Assembly (NCBI RefSeq): GCF_002078875.1
Contig: NC_034409.1
Coordinates: 65,630,583 to 65,694,582, forward strand
Source: Numida meleagris
Lineage: Eukaryota; Chordata; Aves; Galliformes; Numididae
Length of the DNA: 64,000 nucleotides
Reading direction: 5' to 3'
The position numbers were made by a program, and so were the translations under genes. The notes under the pieces are model-generated. The model worked only from the letters and a program-made list of their open reading frames with translations, searched no databases and was not told the DNA's origin. The number at the start of each line of letters is the position of its first letter. The stretch's first letter is position 1. This document shows, in pieces, positions 37,090-49,819 of the stretch.

Positions 37090-39421
37090 TAGATGGTAGT
37101 GTGGCCAATAGACCAGCTGGAGTGCCTCTACACCAGTGTACACTGTATGGGAAATAAAAAGGAGGAGATGGAAACTGTGGTCCAATTAGGAAACTATGAC
37201 CTAATTGCTATCACAGAAACATGATGGGAGAATTGCACAGCTGGTATATTTAGACTGGGGGCTATAAACTTTTTAGAAAGTATAGGCAAGGCAGGAGGGG
37301 CAGGGGAGTTGCCTTCTATGCTAAGTGGATATAATGTGAAGAGCTGTTTCTAAGAAACAGTCATGAACAGGTTGAAAGCTTGTGGTTTAAAATCAGGGAC
37401 CAGACCAGTGAAGGACATTTGGTGGTCAGGATCTACTACAGGCTGCCTGATCAAGGGAAACCTGTTGATGAGACCATTTATTCCAGCTTCAAGAGGTGTT
37501 GTGCTTGCAGGCTCTCGACATGATCAGGGATTTCAACCACCCAGATATCTCTTGGGAAAAAAAACACAGCAAGCTGCAAGCAATTCAGTAGACTCCTGGA
37601 GCCCATTGAGGATAACTTCCTGGTCCAGATATTGGACAGATCAACCAGAAATGAAGCATTACTAGGCCCCATGCTCACCAATTCAGAGGATCATTAAAGA
37701 GGTTAAGATTGGAGGCAAGATGTCTAAGATGTCTAAGATGTAGCGACCATGCCATAGTTGAGTTCATGATCTTAAGGAATATGGGCATGGCAAAGAGCAG
37801 AGTGAGAACCCTGAAAATCAGGAGAGTGGACTTCAGGCTGTTTAAAAATTATTGGATGGGATCCCCTGGGAAACAGTCCTTAGGGACGTAGGAACAGAAC
37901 AGGGCTGACAGCTCTTTGAGAATACCTTCCTGAGAGCACACTCCCTCCCCTGGCATAATAAATCAAGCAGAGGAGGCAGGAAACAGGCATGGTTGAGCAA
38001 GGACCTGATAGTCAACCTGAGGGAGAAGAAGGAAATGTACAGGCAGTAGAACCAGGGGTGTGTGTGCCCTGGGAAGAATACAGGGCTAGTGTCCAGACAT
38101 GCAGAGATGGAATCAGGAAAGATAAATCTCAGATGGAACTGAATTTGGTGAGGGATGTGAAAAATAACAAGAAGGGGTTCTACAGGTAAATTGGTCAGAA
38201 GAGAGACAGAAAGGAGAGAGTAACAACACTGATAACTGAGAAGAGAGAACAGGCTGTAAAGAGATAGAGTAGGCTGAAGTACTCAACAAGTTCTTTGCTT
38301 CTGTCTTCACTGGTAGATGGGCTTCCCACACCTCCCATATCTCTGAACCTTTAGACGGGGGTCAGGGAAGTGAATTCCCTCCCGCTGTAAGAGAAAATCT
38401 AAGACCATCTCACGAGACTGAATGTGTACAAGTCTGTGGCACCACACGATATGTATCCCAGAGTCCTGAACAAATTGAGTGATGCAGTTGCTGAAAAAAA
38501 AAAGTTTGAAAAGTTGTGACTGTCAGGTGAAATCCCTGATGATGGGATAAAGGGAAACATCACTCCCATTTCTAAAAAAGGGCCAAGGAAGGCAGGGGAA
38601 CTACAGGCCAGTGAGTCTCACATCTGTGCTTGGGAAGATCATGTAGCAGATCTTCCTGGAAGCAATGTTAAGGGCACAAGAAAGACAAAGAGGTAATCCA
38701 TGACAGCCAGCATGGGGACAGCCACCAAGGGCAGATCATACTCGACCCATCTGGTTACCTTCTACAATGGCTTAATGACATCAGTAGACAAAAGAAAGAC
38801 TTGTGCAAGGCCTTTCACATGCTCCCACACCACATTCTTGTGGATTTGAGGGGTGGACTGTGGTGAAATTGGCTGGATGGTCTCAGCCATAGAGTTGTGG
38901 TCAACAACTCTATGTCCAAGTGAAGGCTGGTCATAAGTGGTGTCTCCTGGGGCCCCTAACACAAGAAGTATGTGGAGTTGTTGGAGAGAGTCCAAAGAAG
39001 GGCCACATAGATACTTAGAGGGCTAGAGAACCTTTCTTATGAAGAAAGGTTGAGGGAGCTGGGCTTGTTTATCTGGGAGAAGAGAAGGCTCTGGGGAGAC
39101 CCCATTGTGGCCTTACATTACTTAAAGGTAGCTTATGAACAGGAGTGAGACCGACTTTTTACGGTCTGATAGTGATCGTACAAATGGGAAAGGCTTTAAA
39201 CTAAAAGAGGGAAGATTTAGGTTCGATATTAGGAAGATTTTTTTATCCAGAGGGTGGCACTGGCAGAGGCTGCCCAGAAAAGTTGTGGATGCCCCATCCC
39301 TGGAGGTGTTCAAGGCCAGATTGGTTGGGCCCTGAGCAACCTGGTGGGTGGTGATACTGCCCACAGTGGGGGTTAGAACTGGATGATCTTTAAGGTCCCT
39401 TCCAATCTAAGCCATTCTATA
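37090..39421 (+). mobile_element. Long CR1 LINE, endonuclease to 3' end, internally deleted
   Basis: This is the longest element in the window. It starts just upstream of ORF2 (CTGGAGTGCCTCTACACCAG, encoding LECLYT) and reads through the APE-type endonuclease: MGNKKEEME, the NYDLIAITET region, DFNHPDISW at 37529-37555 and the SDH motif at 37742-37750. It continues into the RT (GNYRPVSLTS at 38596-38625). The sequence then jumps near 38951-38970 from the SGV(S/P) region to text after the catalytic palm (MELLERVQR-like), so several hundred bases, including the FADD box, are lost. It resumes with the LRELGLF-like segment and the 3' UTR, ending CCATTCTAT at 39412-39420. Stops and frameshifts are frequent. 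It is an old, inactive copy. Confidence 0.92.
37123..39335 (+). pseudogene. Degenerate CR1 ORF2 (endonuclease plus reverse transcriptase)
   Basis: ORF2 of CR1 normally nicks target DNA with its N-terminal endonuclease and copies element RNA with the RT. Damage here is direct. The conserved Trp after AITET is a TGA at 37222-37224. After VSLTSVLGKIM comes a TAG in place of a Glu codon at about 38644. The first catalytic RT aspartate in the KAFD box is replaced by His (KAFH, codon 38816-38818), and the second catalytic box is deleted. Multiple frame changes separate the readable parts (37363-37665, 37709-37891, 37989-38189, 39135-39335). A 9-bp direct triplication (AAGATGTCT) at 37718-37743 is local. 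No functional product is possible. Confidence 0.88.
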
Positions 39422-41699
39422 TAAGAGAAGTGAAGCAATTGAAGAGGATGATGGTGATAAATCAGAATATTCCCTTGTGTCTCTGAGAAATTTCAAAGCA
39501 GATGCCTTAACATATCATTCAGTTTTGTCTTGAGACGTGTTCAATATCACACACAATGGAGAAAATGACCATGAGCTGGGGTGTGATGCATTTATCCATT
39601 AAATTACTTAGCAAGGATGATAGAATGGTTGAATTATGTTATGTTCTTTTGCCCCATCCATATATCCAACTGACATGCCCTAGTTTTAGTTCAGCAGCTC
39701 CAGAGGTACACTGAACAATCCATTAAGGGAAAGAAAAATATTAATTTCCTTAATTCACTAGGTTTTTACCATCTTCATAGAAATTGTTATTAGGTAAAGC
39801 ACTATCTTCATTTTGTATATCATCATTTTAACATTCTAACAACACATTAGTAATCCCAGGGAAAGCTTCTTGGATCTCAACAACAAAGGAAATATTTAGA
39901 GGGTCTGTAATTTGTATCTGGTCTAATTTTTTATGTTTCTGTTTGTATTATGTAAATATTCCAAATGCTTATACTTAGCCAGCCTTTTGTAGGATGCTTG
40001 CAGCTTCCACATGATATTAAAAGGTTTTTTGTTTGGAGACTGCGAATTCTCAAGTGTGTCTCACTTTAAGTTTTGGTTTTAGATGCTTGACTTTGATTAT
40101 ACAAAATTATGGAATAAATAAGTTGGTTTTTTTTTCCACAGGCTTATTAATTAAGTAGCAGTACTTTGCAAACAGGAGGTCAGTATTTCATTTTCTTGCT
40201 GAACTGTTTGTAAACATCCTTGAGTGGCAGAGATTTTGAGTAATAGGAAAGATAAAGCAAGAAAACTGGGCATTTCATTCCTTTTCAAACCCTTTATTTT
40301 TGTTAATAAGCAGATTGTAACAAGAAGAAACTAACACAGGTAATGAGTAGCTTTTGTTCACCTATGAAAAAATCCACGTTTTTATTAAGTAGTGAAATTA
40401 ATCAAGAATTCTAACTTCTCTCTCATTTTCTTTTTTAATATTTTTTAACTGAGTGATATTTAATAACACTTATGCACAATGTCATTAAAGGCAGGGCAAC
40501 AGTGAAAGGCAAACCAAAAAAAATTGAAAGTCATTGCTCGTATGAGTAAGCAGAGTGGGAGAAGTGCAAAAGCACACTAAGAAAGGAACCTGCTTTTGTT
40601 ACTCTTCCAAGAAGGATGCCAAATAAAGGTGGATTCTTTCAAAAAGAGAATGGAAGCAACCAATAAGATCTTGTCAGAAAAATAGTCAGCTCCAACTAAG
40701 AAGAGAAAAAGTAAATGTGGGTCCCAGCACGTCTTGATGAAAGGAGGCTTGTTTACCTGCTTTGTTATTAAGAGATTTTACTGTAGATGAGAAGCTTGCT
40801 GTTGAACTGTTGCAATTCTATGCATTTTATTTTAAAGGGTGGAGAGAAAATAACACAGTATTTCAGTAATTAAGTTTGGGTTGTGTGCAGTCAGTAAGTG
40901 TGCGCTCTAGATTCAGTACCTGAGAGTTATGCATAAAAGCTACACTTTTACGTCTTCTGAGAAGTAGTGATAAATTGAATCTTAGTTCCACTCTTCTTTT
41001 TGTCTCTCTCTTTCTCTCTTTTTAATTATACACTCCCTTGATATATTTTGTACATACAAGAATGTGAGACCTGTTGAAACTTCGCTTTCTTCTTCTCCAG
41101 AGCACAGAAAGTCCCCTCTCCCTTTAGATAGAGTCCACAATCACTGATCATCCCTAATATTTTTTGCACGCTCACAGAGGAGCTGTGCGGGTAGCAGCAA
41201 TCTTCACCAGAGCTTCTCTAAGAAAGACATTCGGTCATGGCTTTAAAACTGTTTATTATTTCAGCTTCATCAAATCCTAGGATGCTGGGTAATATGGCTA
41301 TCAGTGATCCTAGCGGATTCCTGTTGCTTCAGAGTTTTGTTTCTCTGTGAAAGTAGATGGGCTTATGCCTTATTGCAATCAACCACACTTCTGTAAAACA
41401 CCACTTTTAAGAAATAGAGAAAAGTGATGAAAACACATTTTCCTGCAGGGAAGCATTTGTAAATCTATGTTCTTCTCTTGCCTTGTATGATTACCTGTTT
41501 GCTGAGTTTAAGTTATAGAAAAACTGCTTGAATTCCCACTGTTTTGTTTCACTTGGCATTATTTTAAGAACTTTTATGCAAAGACAGGAGTTGATTGTTA
41601 GCCTAATCAAATACTCATTATTAGTCACATTGAGATGATACTAATATTTATACTTGCAATTATATGCAGTTCATATACAAAGAAATGTTGCAGCTCTTC
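39422..41699. other. Unique AT-rich noncoding DNA
   Basis: No open frame of note and no recognised repeat. The stretch is notably poor in long frames and rich in A/T runs. Confidence 0.55.
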
Positions 41700-41721
41700 T
41701 TTTTTTTTTTTTTTTTTTTTT
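41700..41721. repeat. T22 homopolymer
   Basis: Twenty-two uninterrupted T residues border a somewhat GC-richer block (41722-42250). Read on the minus strand, this block would end in a poly(A)-like run, as a retrocopy would. No polyadenylation hexamer was seen within the last 40 bases before the run. Confidence 0.85.
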
Positions 41722-43824
41722 GTGGTCTGCCCACTGCCTCCTCCGTTCTGCGGTTAAATCTTCAGTATGGTAGGGACAGGGGCTTGGCACGTGGTCAGTG
41801 TGCTGTGTCTTTGTGCTGGGATCTTTGACACATCATCGGATAGATGATGCAAGAAACCAGGTTAACAGTCACCAGGTTGTTAGATAATTTCTATTGCAAC
41901 CGACAAGCAAAGATTTAGGTAAACTAAGTCCAGACAAAGTCAAAACCTGAGATGCCCTGGGGCCTGGACTGTTTGCGTGATGCCAAGCCTACTGCCTGTT
42001 ACAGCCAAGGCTATCACCTTTGTATCTACTGGAGTACAAGACTTTGGGTGTTTTAGGTGGCTCAGCTGACACAGATTTCCAAGTGTTTCTCTTTGTGGTT
42101 CCTGAGTACACCCTAGCTGTTAACAACAGTGGTACCTATGATATCTTCTAGGGACACAGGGCCTTGACCTCAATGGAGGGATCTGTCACCAGTGTGCCCA
42201 GGCTTTGCTCTCTTCCTTCCTCTGGTACACATTTGTAACTTTTCCTCTCACTTAAGGGTATGCTGCTTGCTGGAACCAATTCAAGACCAAAGGATCAGAG
42301 ACTCCTTTCTTCATATTTTCATGTAGGAAGACTGACTCTCTGATGGAGACCATTTTAGTGTAATAAAGTAAGACCATACCATTATAGTGTAGTAGGCTCT
42401 GTGCATTCAGGCATGCTTGCAGGGAGAGATGAAGATAAAAAGGATAACCAAGACAAGCAGCATCTGTGAAATAAAATCTCATCCTTCCTTCCTGAAGATA
42501 TGAAAGTACTTATTTTTCTTCTTTTTTTTTTTTCCCTCCTCCTGATGTTGTTATTTCTTAAGCTTTAGTGTTGCTTTACTGTGCTGCTTTATTAGCTATT
42601 ACTTGCCTCTTCCTACGACAGCAGACTTCACTATTGTAGTTATCAAGGTTGCTACTACTTTGGGGTTTAAGCTTCTTAAGGAAAAACCCTATTTAAGTAG
42701 GTACCTATTTAAAATTAGTCCATGTTTTCAACGTCTCAAATAATGGATGAACCTGATTTCCATTTGGATACAACTAGTTTTTCTCTCTGAGGAAGTAGTT
42801 ATTATTTATGCAAACAGCCAAAACAGAGGTCCCTCAGGAAAGACAGGGTATGTTAATAGAGATGTGCATATGGTGCTGTGTTCACTTAGCTCATCTGCTA
42901 CACTCGTACCTTGTGTTCTGATCCATAAATAAGGCAGTGGTATCAGTGTGTTGCTATGCTGAGTTTGCCAGCCCAATAAATTCTGCCTTCCATAGTAAAA
43001 GCTATTTTTTTGCCATGCTGCAATCTTTTTTTTTTTAATAAAACATTTTATTTTTTTTATTTATTTTAATGTATTAAAATAGACTTCAGTTATTGTAATG
43101 TTTGAAGCCCATACAGAGAAGCATACCACCTTGGTTTATTCCAACTGTTTTTCCCAGCCTGCTGCAGGATTATGCAACCACTTTTGACATGGACTAAAAG
43201 AACTGTAAATATAAATGAAATAAGTCTCCTTATGAAATGAGTTTATCAGGGGCCTGAGAAGGGTACTGTCTTGAGGTAAAAGACAACTAGTACAGAGACA
43301 GTTGTGTAAAGGAGTGGAAAATAGATATCTGGTGCTATGATTCAACGAAAAAAGGTGGCTATACTGAGATATTTTTGTGTAAAAGGTCATGTAAGTATTT
43401 GAAATGATAATTTATTTTATGTTTTGATAATATAGCTTGTAGATAAAGAATTCAAAATTTGGTAAGTAGTACACACCCTTCACTACAGTCCTGTTTAACT
43501 TTTTCTGTAGTTTAAGGTAAAGGCATGTGGCAGGTGATGAGGAACTAAGCAGCATTAGAAAGACTTTTTGAATGGGAACTTCAAACATAGTCTTTTTTGC
43601 TTTTCAGTTATCAGACTACCTCCGCGTGATATAAATAGCAAGAATAGATTGTTAGATACATTCTGTAGGAAAGAGCAGAGGCAGGACAGGGAAGTAATAA
43701 CTTATATGAGATACCAATCATATTTCCATCAGCAGAAAATGACTCATGATTCATAAAAGCCTTCTTTATACTAGGATACATTGTTTAGAATTTTGTTTAA
43801 AAATTAAACAGAACATCTAACTTC
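41722..43824. other. Noncoding DNA, GC-richer at its start
   Basis: The first 530 bases are richer in G/C than the surroundings and directly follow the T22 run. No long frame survives on either strand and no repeat family was recognised. The remainder is ordinary AT-rich DNA with A/T homopolymers near 42524-42535 and 43027-43037. Confidence 0.45.
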
Positions 43825-44496
43825 TCAGCAGCTGCAACTTCCTGGCCTGATTTCCAGCGGACAATCCATAAATAAAACATACATTTCAAAGCACAAATTC
43901 TCTTCAGAAGAGTCTATAGGCAGCTTTAGAAGAATATTGTGCTTCAGCACAGCCTTATTAACTTGCCAGCCAAACAATGCTTTTGCAGGGAAAGTGATGA
44001 GTAGGAAATGTGTTTTGAGCTGGCAAGTCAGAGTGAGGCACCTTGCAAAAACAAATGTGAAAAAGAAAAGAATCCCTGCAAAATCCAAAATAAAATTTAT
44101 GCCAAGATTGCTGTTCTGAACAGCAGTGTACTGCAGCACGGTAAGATTTCATTCAATCCACTGTCAGTTAGTAATCCTCCGAATAAAGGTATACATTTCA
44201 CAGTAAACCTTTCTGCATGGCTTTCAAAGTCTTGCATGTTAGCAAGAAAATGTACCGTGCACAATTCAATATCATCTATGGCAAAAAAAAGAATGCTGGA
44301 AGATAATCCTTCCATCACTTGGCACACAAGGCTATTTGCACATACTTTTTTACATAAAAGAGCCAGTCTCTTTTCTACTGCCTCTTCTGAGATGCCATAC
44401 AACTCCATATTGCAGAGTATATCACAGGTGGCTGTAGGCAGCCCTTGGGTAGACACAGGAAAAGAGGAAAGTCCTCTCAGAAAAGGCTTTCCCGCC
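43825..44496 (-). other. Patch of long open frames, unidentified; possible decayed coding sequence
   Basis: On the minus strand a frame is open from 44493 down to a TAA at 44097 (about 130 codons; first ATG at residue M of MELYGISEEAVEKRLALLC). It is followed, after a change of frame, by an open stretch to 43825 containing LPIDSSEENLCFEMYVLF. A pyrimidine-rich run ending CCCAAG, then a CCTACAG, precedes the ATG and would serve as a splice acceptor. On the plus strand the same DNA holds a 165-codon frame (44008-44505) with GGTAAGA at 44140-44146. Chance frames of this size are expected occasionally in 64 kb. The minus-strand peptide has a helical, Leu/Cys-rich look. I do not recognise it. Confidence 0.25.
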
Positions 44497-47400
44497 CTGT
44501 GTTAAGTTCTTGTGTCAGGAGAGAAGGTTCACATTATCTTAAGAGCTGCCTTGGAGCCAACGAAGACAGAAGGTGGACACACCATGCGTTGCTTGTTGGC
44601 AGCCTGTTTTAATCACCTGTATCTAAATATGTGTTCTATTACCTGCATGTTTTAATTTCATGTACTTTGCTAGAACAGTGTATGGGACCTGGTGTACCTC
44701 CTAACTTTCAGACCAGAGGTACCTGTACTATTTAACAGGCCAGGTGTGATTCCCTGGCTCTGTGGCCAAGTGATACAACGTGGTGTGCCTTGTGTTTGTG
44801 AGCTTAAACTCGTGTCCTTCCTCGTGCCCCCTGCTTTTGGCTCTTTCAAGTGAGGTGGCTGCATCCAGGCTGCAAATCATGGGTAGTGCCTCATATGAGC
44901 TATCCCCTGAGCCAGGACCAAGCACTCACGGAGGAGAGCACACCTTCAAATGCACTGTAGCCATGCCAGGGAGCATGCTAAGAGCAAGATGGTACAGATG
45001 ACTGTGGCCCAGCACTCAGTCTGCGTCTTGGCTTTGTTGTGTTTACTGGAATAGGCAGAGCGCATAGCCAAAGAGGTCAGGATGAGAGCACAGTGCTTGA
45101 ATGTTTTAGCACACCAGGGACATTTGCCCTGCTGGCCTTGGCAGTGTTTTCTCATGCACTGCTTCTGTGCATATGCTCATTCTGTTCCCTTTCTCCGTCC
45201 TCCCTGCCTGCTCCCTACCTTTTCATGCATGTCTAAGAGAGATGAGCTGAGCACAAAGTCTGCCAGTGTACTCATGCTGCGAGGTCCTCATCCTGTCCTC
45301 TAATGATTGGAAACATTTATTGAATTTAAATCTGTGCAGCCGTGTGAAGGCCAGGCACATCTGGTTTGGGAGTTCCAGTCACAGACTTGGAATGAGGGAC
45401 TGAGACTCTACCATCCTTTAAAAAATAATGTTCCCAGGAATGTACAGGACTGCAAAAGACTTGCTGCTGCCCTGCCAAGGAGCCTGCAATAGTGCGTGTA
45501 CTTCTCTGAACTTCTGAAGAAATCACATAGTTTAATTTTGACTTGGTTTGCTTCCAAGGTAATACAGAGCTTTAACACAGGCCACCCTGTGTTACACGCA
45601 AGTGACTTTCCCACTGATGGGTAGTATATGCTTGTGGGGTACAAATACAAACTATGGGCAAAAGTAGAAAACCTTAAAGTGGAATTATTATTATTACAGG
45701 TAATAATATCAAAATGAAATATTTTCTCATGTGGCAGCTGTGTGTGTAGTAATACTATCACTGAAAAGGCAGTGGTAGAAATTGTGATTTTTACTATATG
45801 GTGACAAAGGTGGAAGTTGACTTCCCTCCTAATAGAATTTTCTTGGTTTTATGTGGGTGAGTTCATAATTGAATAGCATTTCTCCAGTGATCTATGAGTT
45901 TGTACCCTTCTTCCAACATGGTAAGAGCTCCCTGGTGCCTGTAATGTTTTCCAAAGATCTACAAAGGATCTTAAATCACTGAACTGTTTTAAAACTTTCC
46001 CAACACTGTATTTGTCTGCCTGTGACTGGAAACCTGATCGAGCGGTAAAAATTATTGTCAGGATGTCTTAGGCCAGACTTTGAAGGCTGATAATGTAGAT
46101 GTATTTAGGCCAGAAATCCTTTGGACACAGGAATTCAAATCAGGAGTGTCATTTTGAGGAACTGTCAGTAAAGGGGTGTGTATCATTGGGGGTTATTTTG
46201 TCTTTTTTATAGTTTATAGAGAAATTAGACAAAAAGAAATCGCCTATTTACAAGAACACTGCTGATGAGTTGGCTTCACAAATCAAAATCCAGAACAGGG
46301 GTCTGAGAAGCTAGAAGACACGCAAGGTTGTAAAACTGTGCGAGGAGGAGGAGCTATGCAGCTTCAGAAACTCCTGTGTCGGAGAGTTAATCCTACTCAT
46401 GTTGAAATCACTGACAAACTGTCTACTCACTTTGAACCAATAAATGGTTCAAAATCAGGATATCAGAAAAATATTTTTATTTGCCTCTTTATGCCTTCTT
46501 ATGTATGCGTTTACGTGTATACATTGAATATTTTACTCATTCAGAAGTCTATTGCCTTCACTCTAGGAAAGATTTTTTTCCAAAATTGGAGATGTATTCC
46601 ATTCCTCGATTGCAGTTCATTTCCAGTAAGACACTCTGTGTTCCATATCAACCGTCAACACTTCCAGATTGTAAACCTGACAGGCTTAATAGATTTATTA
46701 TTGTTTTCTATTAGTGTGAAACTAAGATTGTGACGTTAACATTTAGTGGTAGACACCTCTTTATATCCATGACTTTGTTCTGTGGTGAAATTAGCTGTCA
46801 GTATAACCCAGGAAAGGCAAGTCTTTCCTGAAGGGACTTATGTTTGAACAATTGTAGTTCATACTTCAATATAACAAAATATAGAATCTATTAGTCACCA
46901 ACAAAAAAGTGAAAATTTAATAAGGAAATATCCCCAACTAGAAATTCACTAGAAAGCAAATGACCTCAAAAAATAAAGGTACATGAGAAGTATTAAAAAA
47001 AAAATTGCTAATTGTCATTAATTCCTTCATGATGAGTTATGGTGCCAGAACCAGGACTTAACTGTGGATATGCATGAGCAGCTACAGTCCTGAGAAGTAT
47101 TGGAGGCTGGAAGCCAGAGTGACTAGCTCAGAGTTTGCCTACCTGAGTCATGGGCAGAGTTGCAGGACCTGATGTTTCTTGGTATTTGTAGAGGGAGGTG
47201 GAAGTCTCTCGACACTTTGTTACGGTAATATCAGGTCAGCAAGGATATTATTGAGACCACTGCCTTATTCACATACAGTCAGGAGCTTATGTGTAGGAAA
47301 GCTGGAACAGAAGGGCCACCAGTGATAAATAGACTCCTTTTTACTTGCTCATTATCTATGGGGGTATTACCAAGGACTCCCTTCAGTATGGAGCAAAGAA

Positions 47401-49568
47401 AACCTCTTGTTATTCTAATCCTAGTTAATGACTGAAGCTTTGTTTTATGTGTTCACTGTAAGCTACGTCTGGATTCTCAATGTATAAACAAGCTATATTT
47501 TTTATATAAGGCTTATGCCCATAAGACAAATACAGAACCTGATTCATTGTCTGTGTAGGACAAATGCAGCTTATTATGAAAATTATTGTTTTGTTTGATA
47601 GTTTTAAGAAGTATAAAATAGAGTCTACTACCAGAAATACATTTGTAGATTGACTAACAGGAACAGCAACAAGGAAACATGGAGCATAGCTTTTGATCTA
47701 GCGTATGAGTACAGTGCAACTAACTAGCTAGTTCTAGATATCTTAACAACTTGGACCAATTGGCTGTGTATGTGGGTAATGTAACAAGTTTCCTGCCTAA
47801 CTCCTCCATCACTTAAATGTTTGTTGATATGAGGAAAACTTTAAGTCATTTTGAAAACAGATTTTAGTGCAGCGTGACTCACATGGATATTACTTCAAGT
47901 TCTCTACAACGCTCAGTATGTAAAGGAGAGATTGTCAAATACTGGGAACATGTAACAGAGCTTTTTAAAGAAGTGAGAACTAGATGTTAGCTTAAAATTA
48001 ATTCAGTACACTTAATTCCATCTCCCCAGGCATAAATAGAGAGATGGAAAATGAATGGCAATATGAAAAGGAATCAAAATGATTTTGCCAGAAAATTCTA
48101 TAGCCAAAGAAAGTGACCTTTTCTTTGATGGAAATCATTTGGTAGAGAGGTTGAAAGTAGCAAGGTGGGATCCACACGGTCTCACATTTGGATCCCACAA
48201 CTGTAGGTTGGATCTGTGTCTAAACTTGGAGCCAGAAGGCATGTACTGCACTCAGAAGGCTATAGCAGAAGGACCAACTTGAATGTGCACCAGTTATGAC
48301 TTAAGTCCATATTTGCATAAATAAAAGTATGGGTCTTGCTTGCTGTCTATTGGCTAAGCTAGATAAGAAAAAGTGCAGCAATATATCTGAGTAAGAACAG
48401 ATAATTTTTTTCTTCTTACAGAAGAAAAGCATGTATTCAAAAAGAACTTTTTTTTTTTCCAGAAAGCATATAGTATTATTTTGTATACATCTCAGCAGAG
48501 TATGTTTAATTGGATTCAGCTCTGTCATACATTGACAGTGCAGATTTCTGGCCTGTTTATGTCTAATTGGTTGTATCTAAAGACCCTTGTAGCCCTAATA
48601 AATGAAGCTGCTGAAGGACCCTCAAAACCAGTATATTTGTGCTCCTTGTGGAATAAGCAAGCTGGCACTTTAGGTGGTTAGGATTACTTGACATGTTGCA
48701 TAGATCGACTCATGGAATGTCAGCTAAAACATCCCCAAAGTGATTCTCTATCTCTTCAACTTCTATTAACCCAGGCAAAAAACAAACAAATGAACAAAAC
48801 TGACTACAATGTTTTGCCAACTACCATCTTTTATTTAGGGAAGGTGGCTGTTAATTTATAGTTCATTGTCCTTTCAGTTTCCACTGTGTTTTTGTCATAT
48901 TTATAGCTTTCAAATATGCCAGTAGTTTTACTACTTTGGTAGCTATGTTGTGGATAATTCATCCCATATATTATTTTTGGTGTGGTTTCCCTCCATTTAA
49001 TATGTATATAAAGATGGGTTTATGGCAACATGTGGGCATGCATGAGAATTATGGTTATCTTTTAAGTACAAACAGCAATGCTTTTCTCATGGCCCATTAA
49101 AGATTTCGGATTTTAAACAACTTCACCTGAAATTTTGAGTACTGAAATTTCAATATTCAGGGTTTTTTGGCAGCTGGAGGTAACTGTGTGGTGATTAAGA
49201 GGCTGCTTTCACTATTTGCATTAGGCATTGGCTGATAAGTTTAAGATACAAGATTCATTTCAATCCTAGCAGCTGTCATCAGCTTACCTTCTGTATAAAA
49301 GAGATTGAAGTGTTTTTAAATATATATGAAAAATAATATATAAATATTAAAAAGTTAGTATAATTCTGTAGTCTTACATATTCATTAAATATGAAAGATA
49401 CATGTGAAGGGTCTCAAAAAATCATAGTATTGTATATAACGTTTATGCAGAGCAGGAACATTGGGTTACTACATTATTCAGTCTTTTTCTTTTATGCGTA
49501 CAAACAAGCATCATTTTTTAACAACTCTTTCACATCAGTTCTGTGCATAATTGTCCTATTTTGGCTGG
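44497..49568. other. Unique noncoding DNA
   Basis: The part at 44500-45300 is relatively GC-rich and has short overlapping frames on both strands, none protein-like. The rest is AT-rich. A 131-codon plus frame at 46338-46733 has composition and codon choice typical of random AT-rich DNA. No repeat family was recognised. Confidence 0.5.
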
Positions 49569-49819
49569 TTAGTAATATTTGCTGAAATACCACTTCTTAT
49601 CTTCCATCTCTTCTCTGGCTGTTATCCACTTTTCAGCTACTCCTCTGCATCTTCTGACTTGTTGGACTTTTTTGGGAGATAGTTGATAGTGCTTTAGATC
49701 GTCTTTGAGTGCTGCCTTCTTTTTTTTGTTGAATTTTCCTTCTAAGTAGTTTGTCACACATTTATGTTCATAAGGAGCATTTGAATTTATTGTGAATGGC
49801 TGTGAAAATGTGTCTCAGT
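49569..49819 (-). other. Exon-like minus-strand open frame, unsupported
   Basis: About 81 codons are open on the minus strand, ending SKYY and a stop, with a possible acceptor (ACACATTTTCACAG) about 15 codons into the frame. The peptide is Lys-rich with a charged helical stretch (RGVAEKWITAREEMEDKKWY). Part of the Lys content comes from an A-rich run. Its identity is unknown and chance is a good alternative. Confidence 0.15.

Noticed and set aside
38888..38914. Hairpin with 11-base perfect arms and a 5-base loop
   Set aside because: It lies in the RT part of an old CR1, where GTGGTCAA...CTCTATGTCC is ordinary element sequence; the symmetry arises from a few substitutions.
46338..46733. 131-codon plus frame
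   Set aside because: Composition is that of random AT-rich sequence; no motif, splice context or neighbouring exon.
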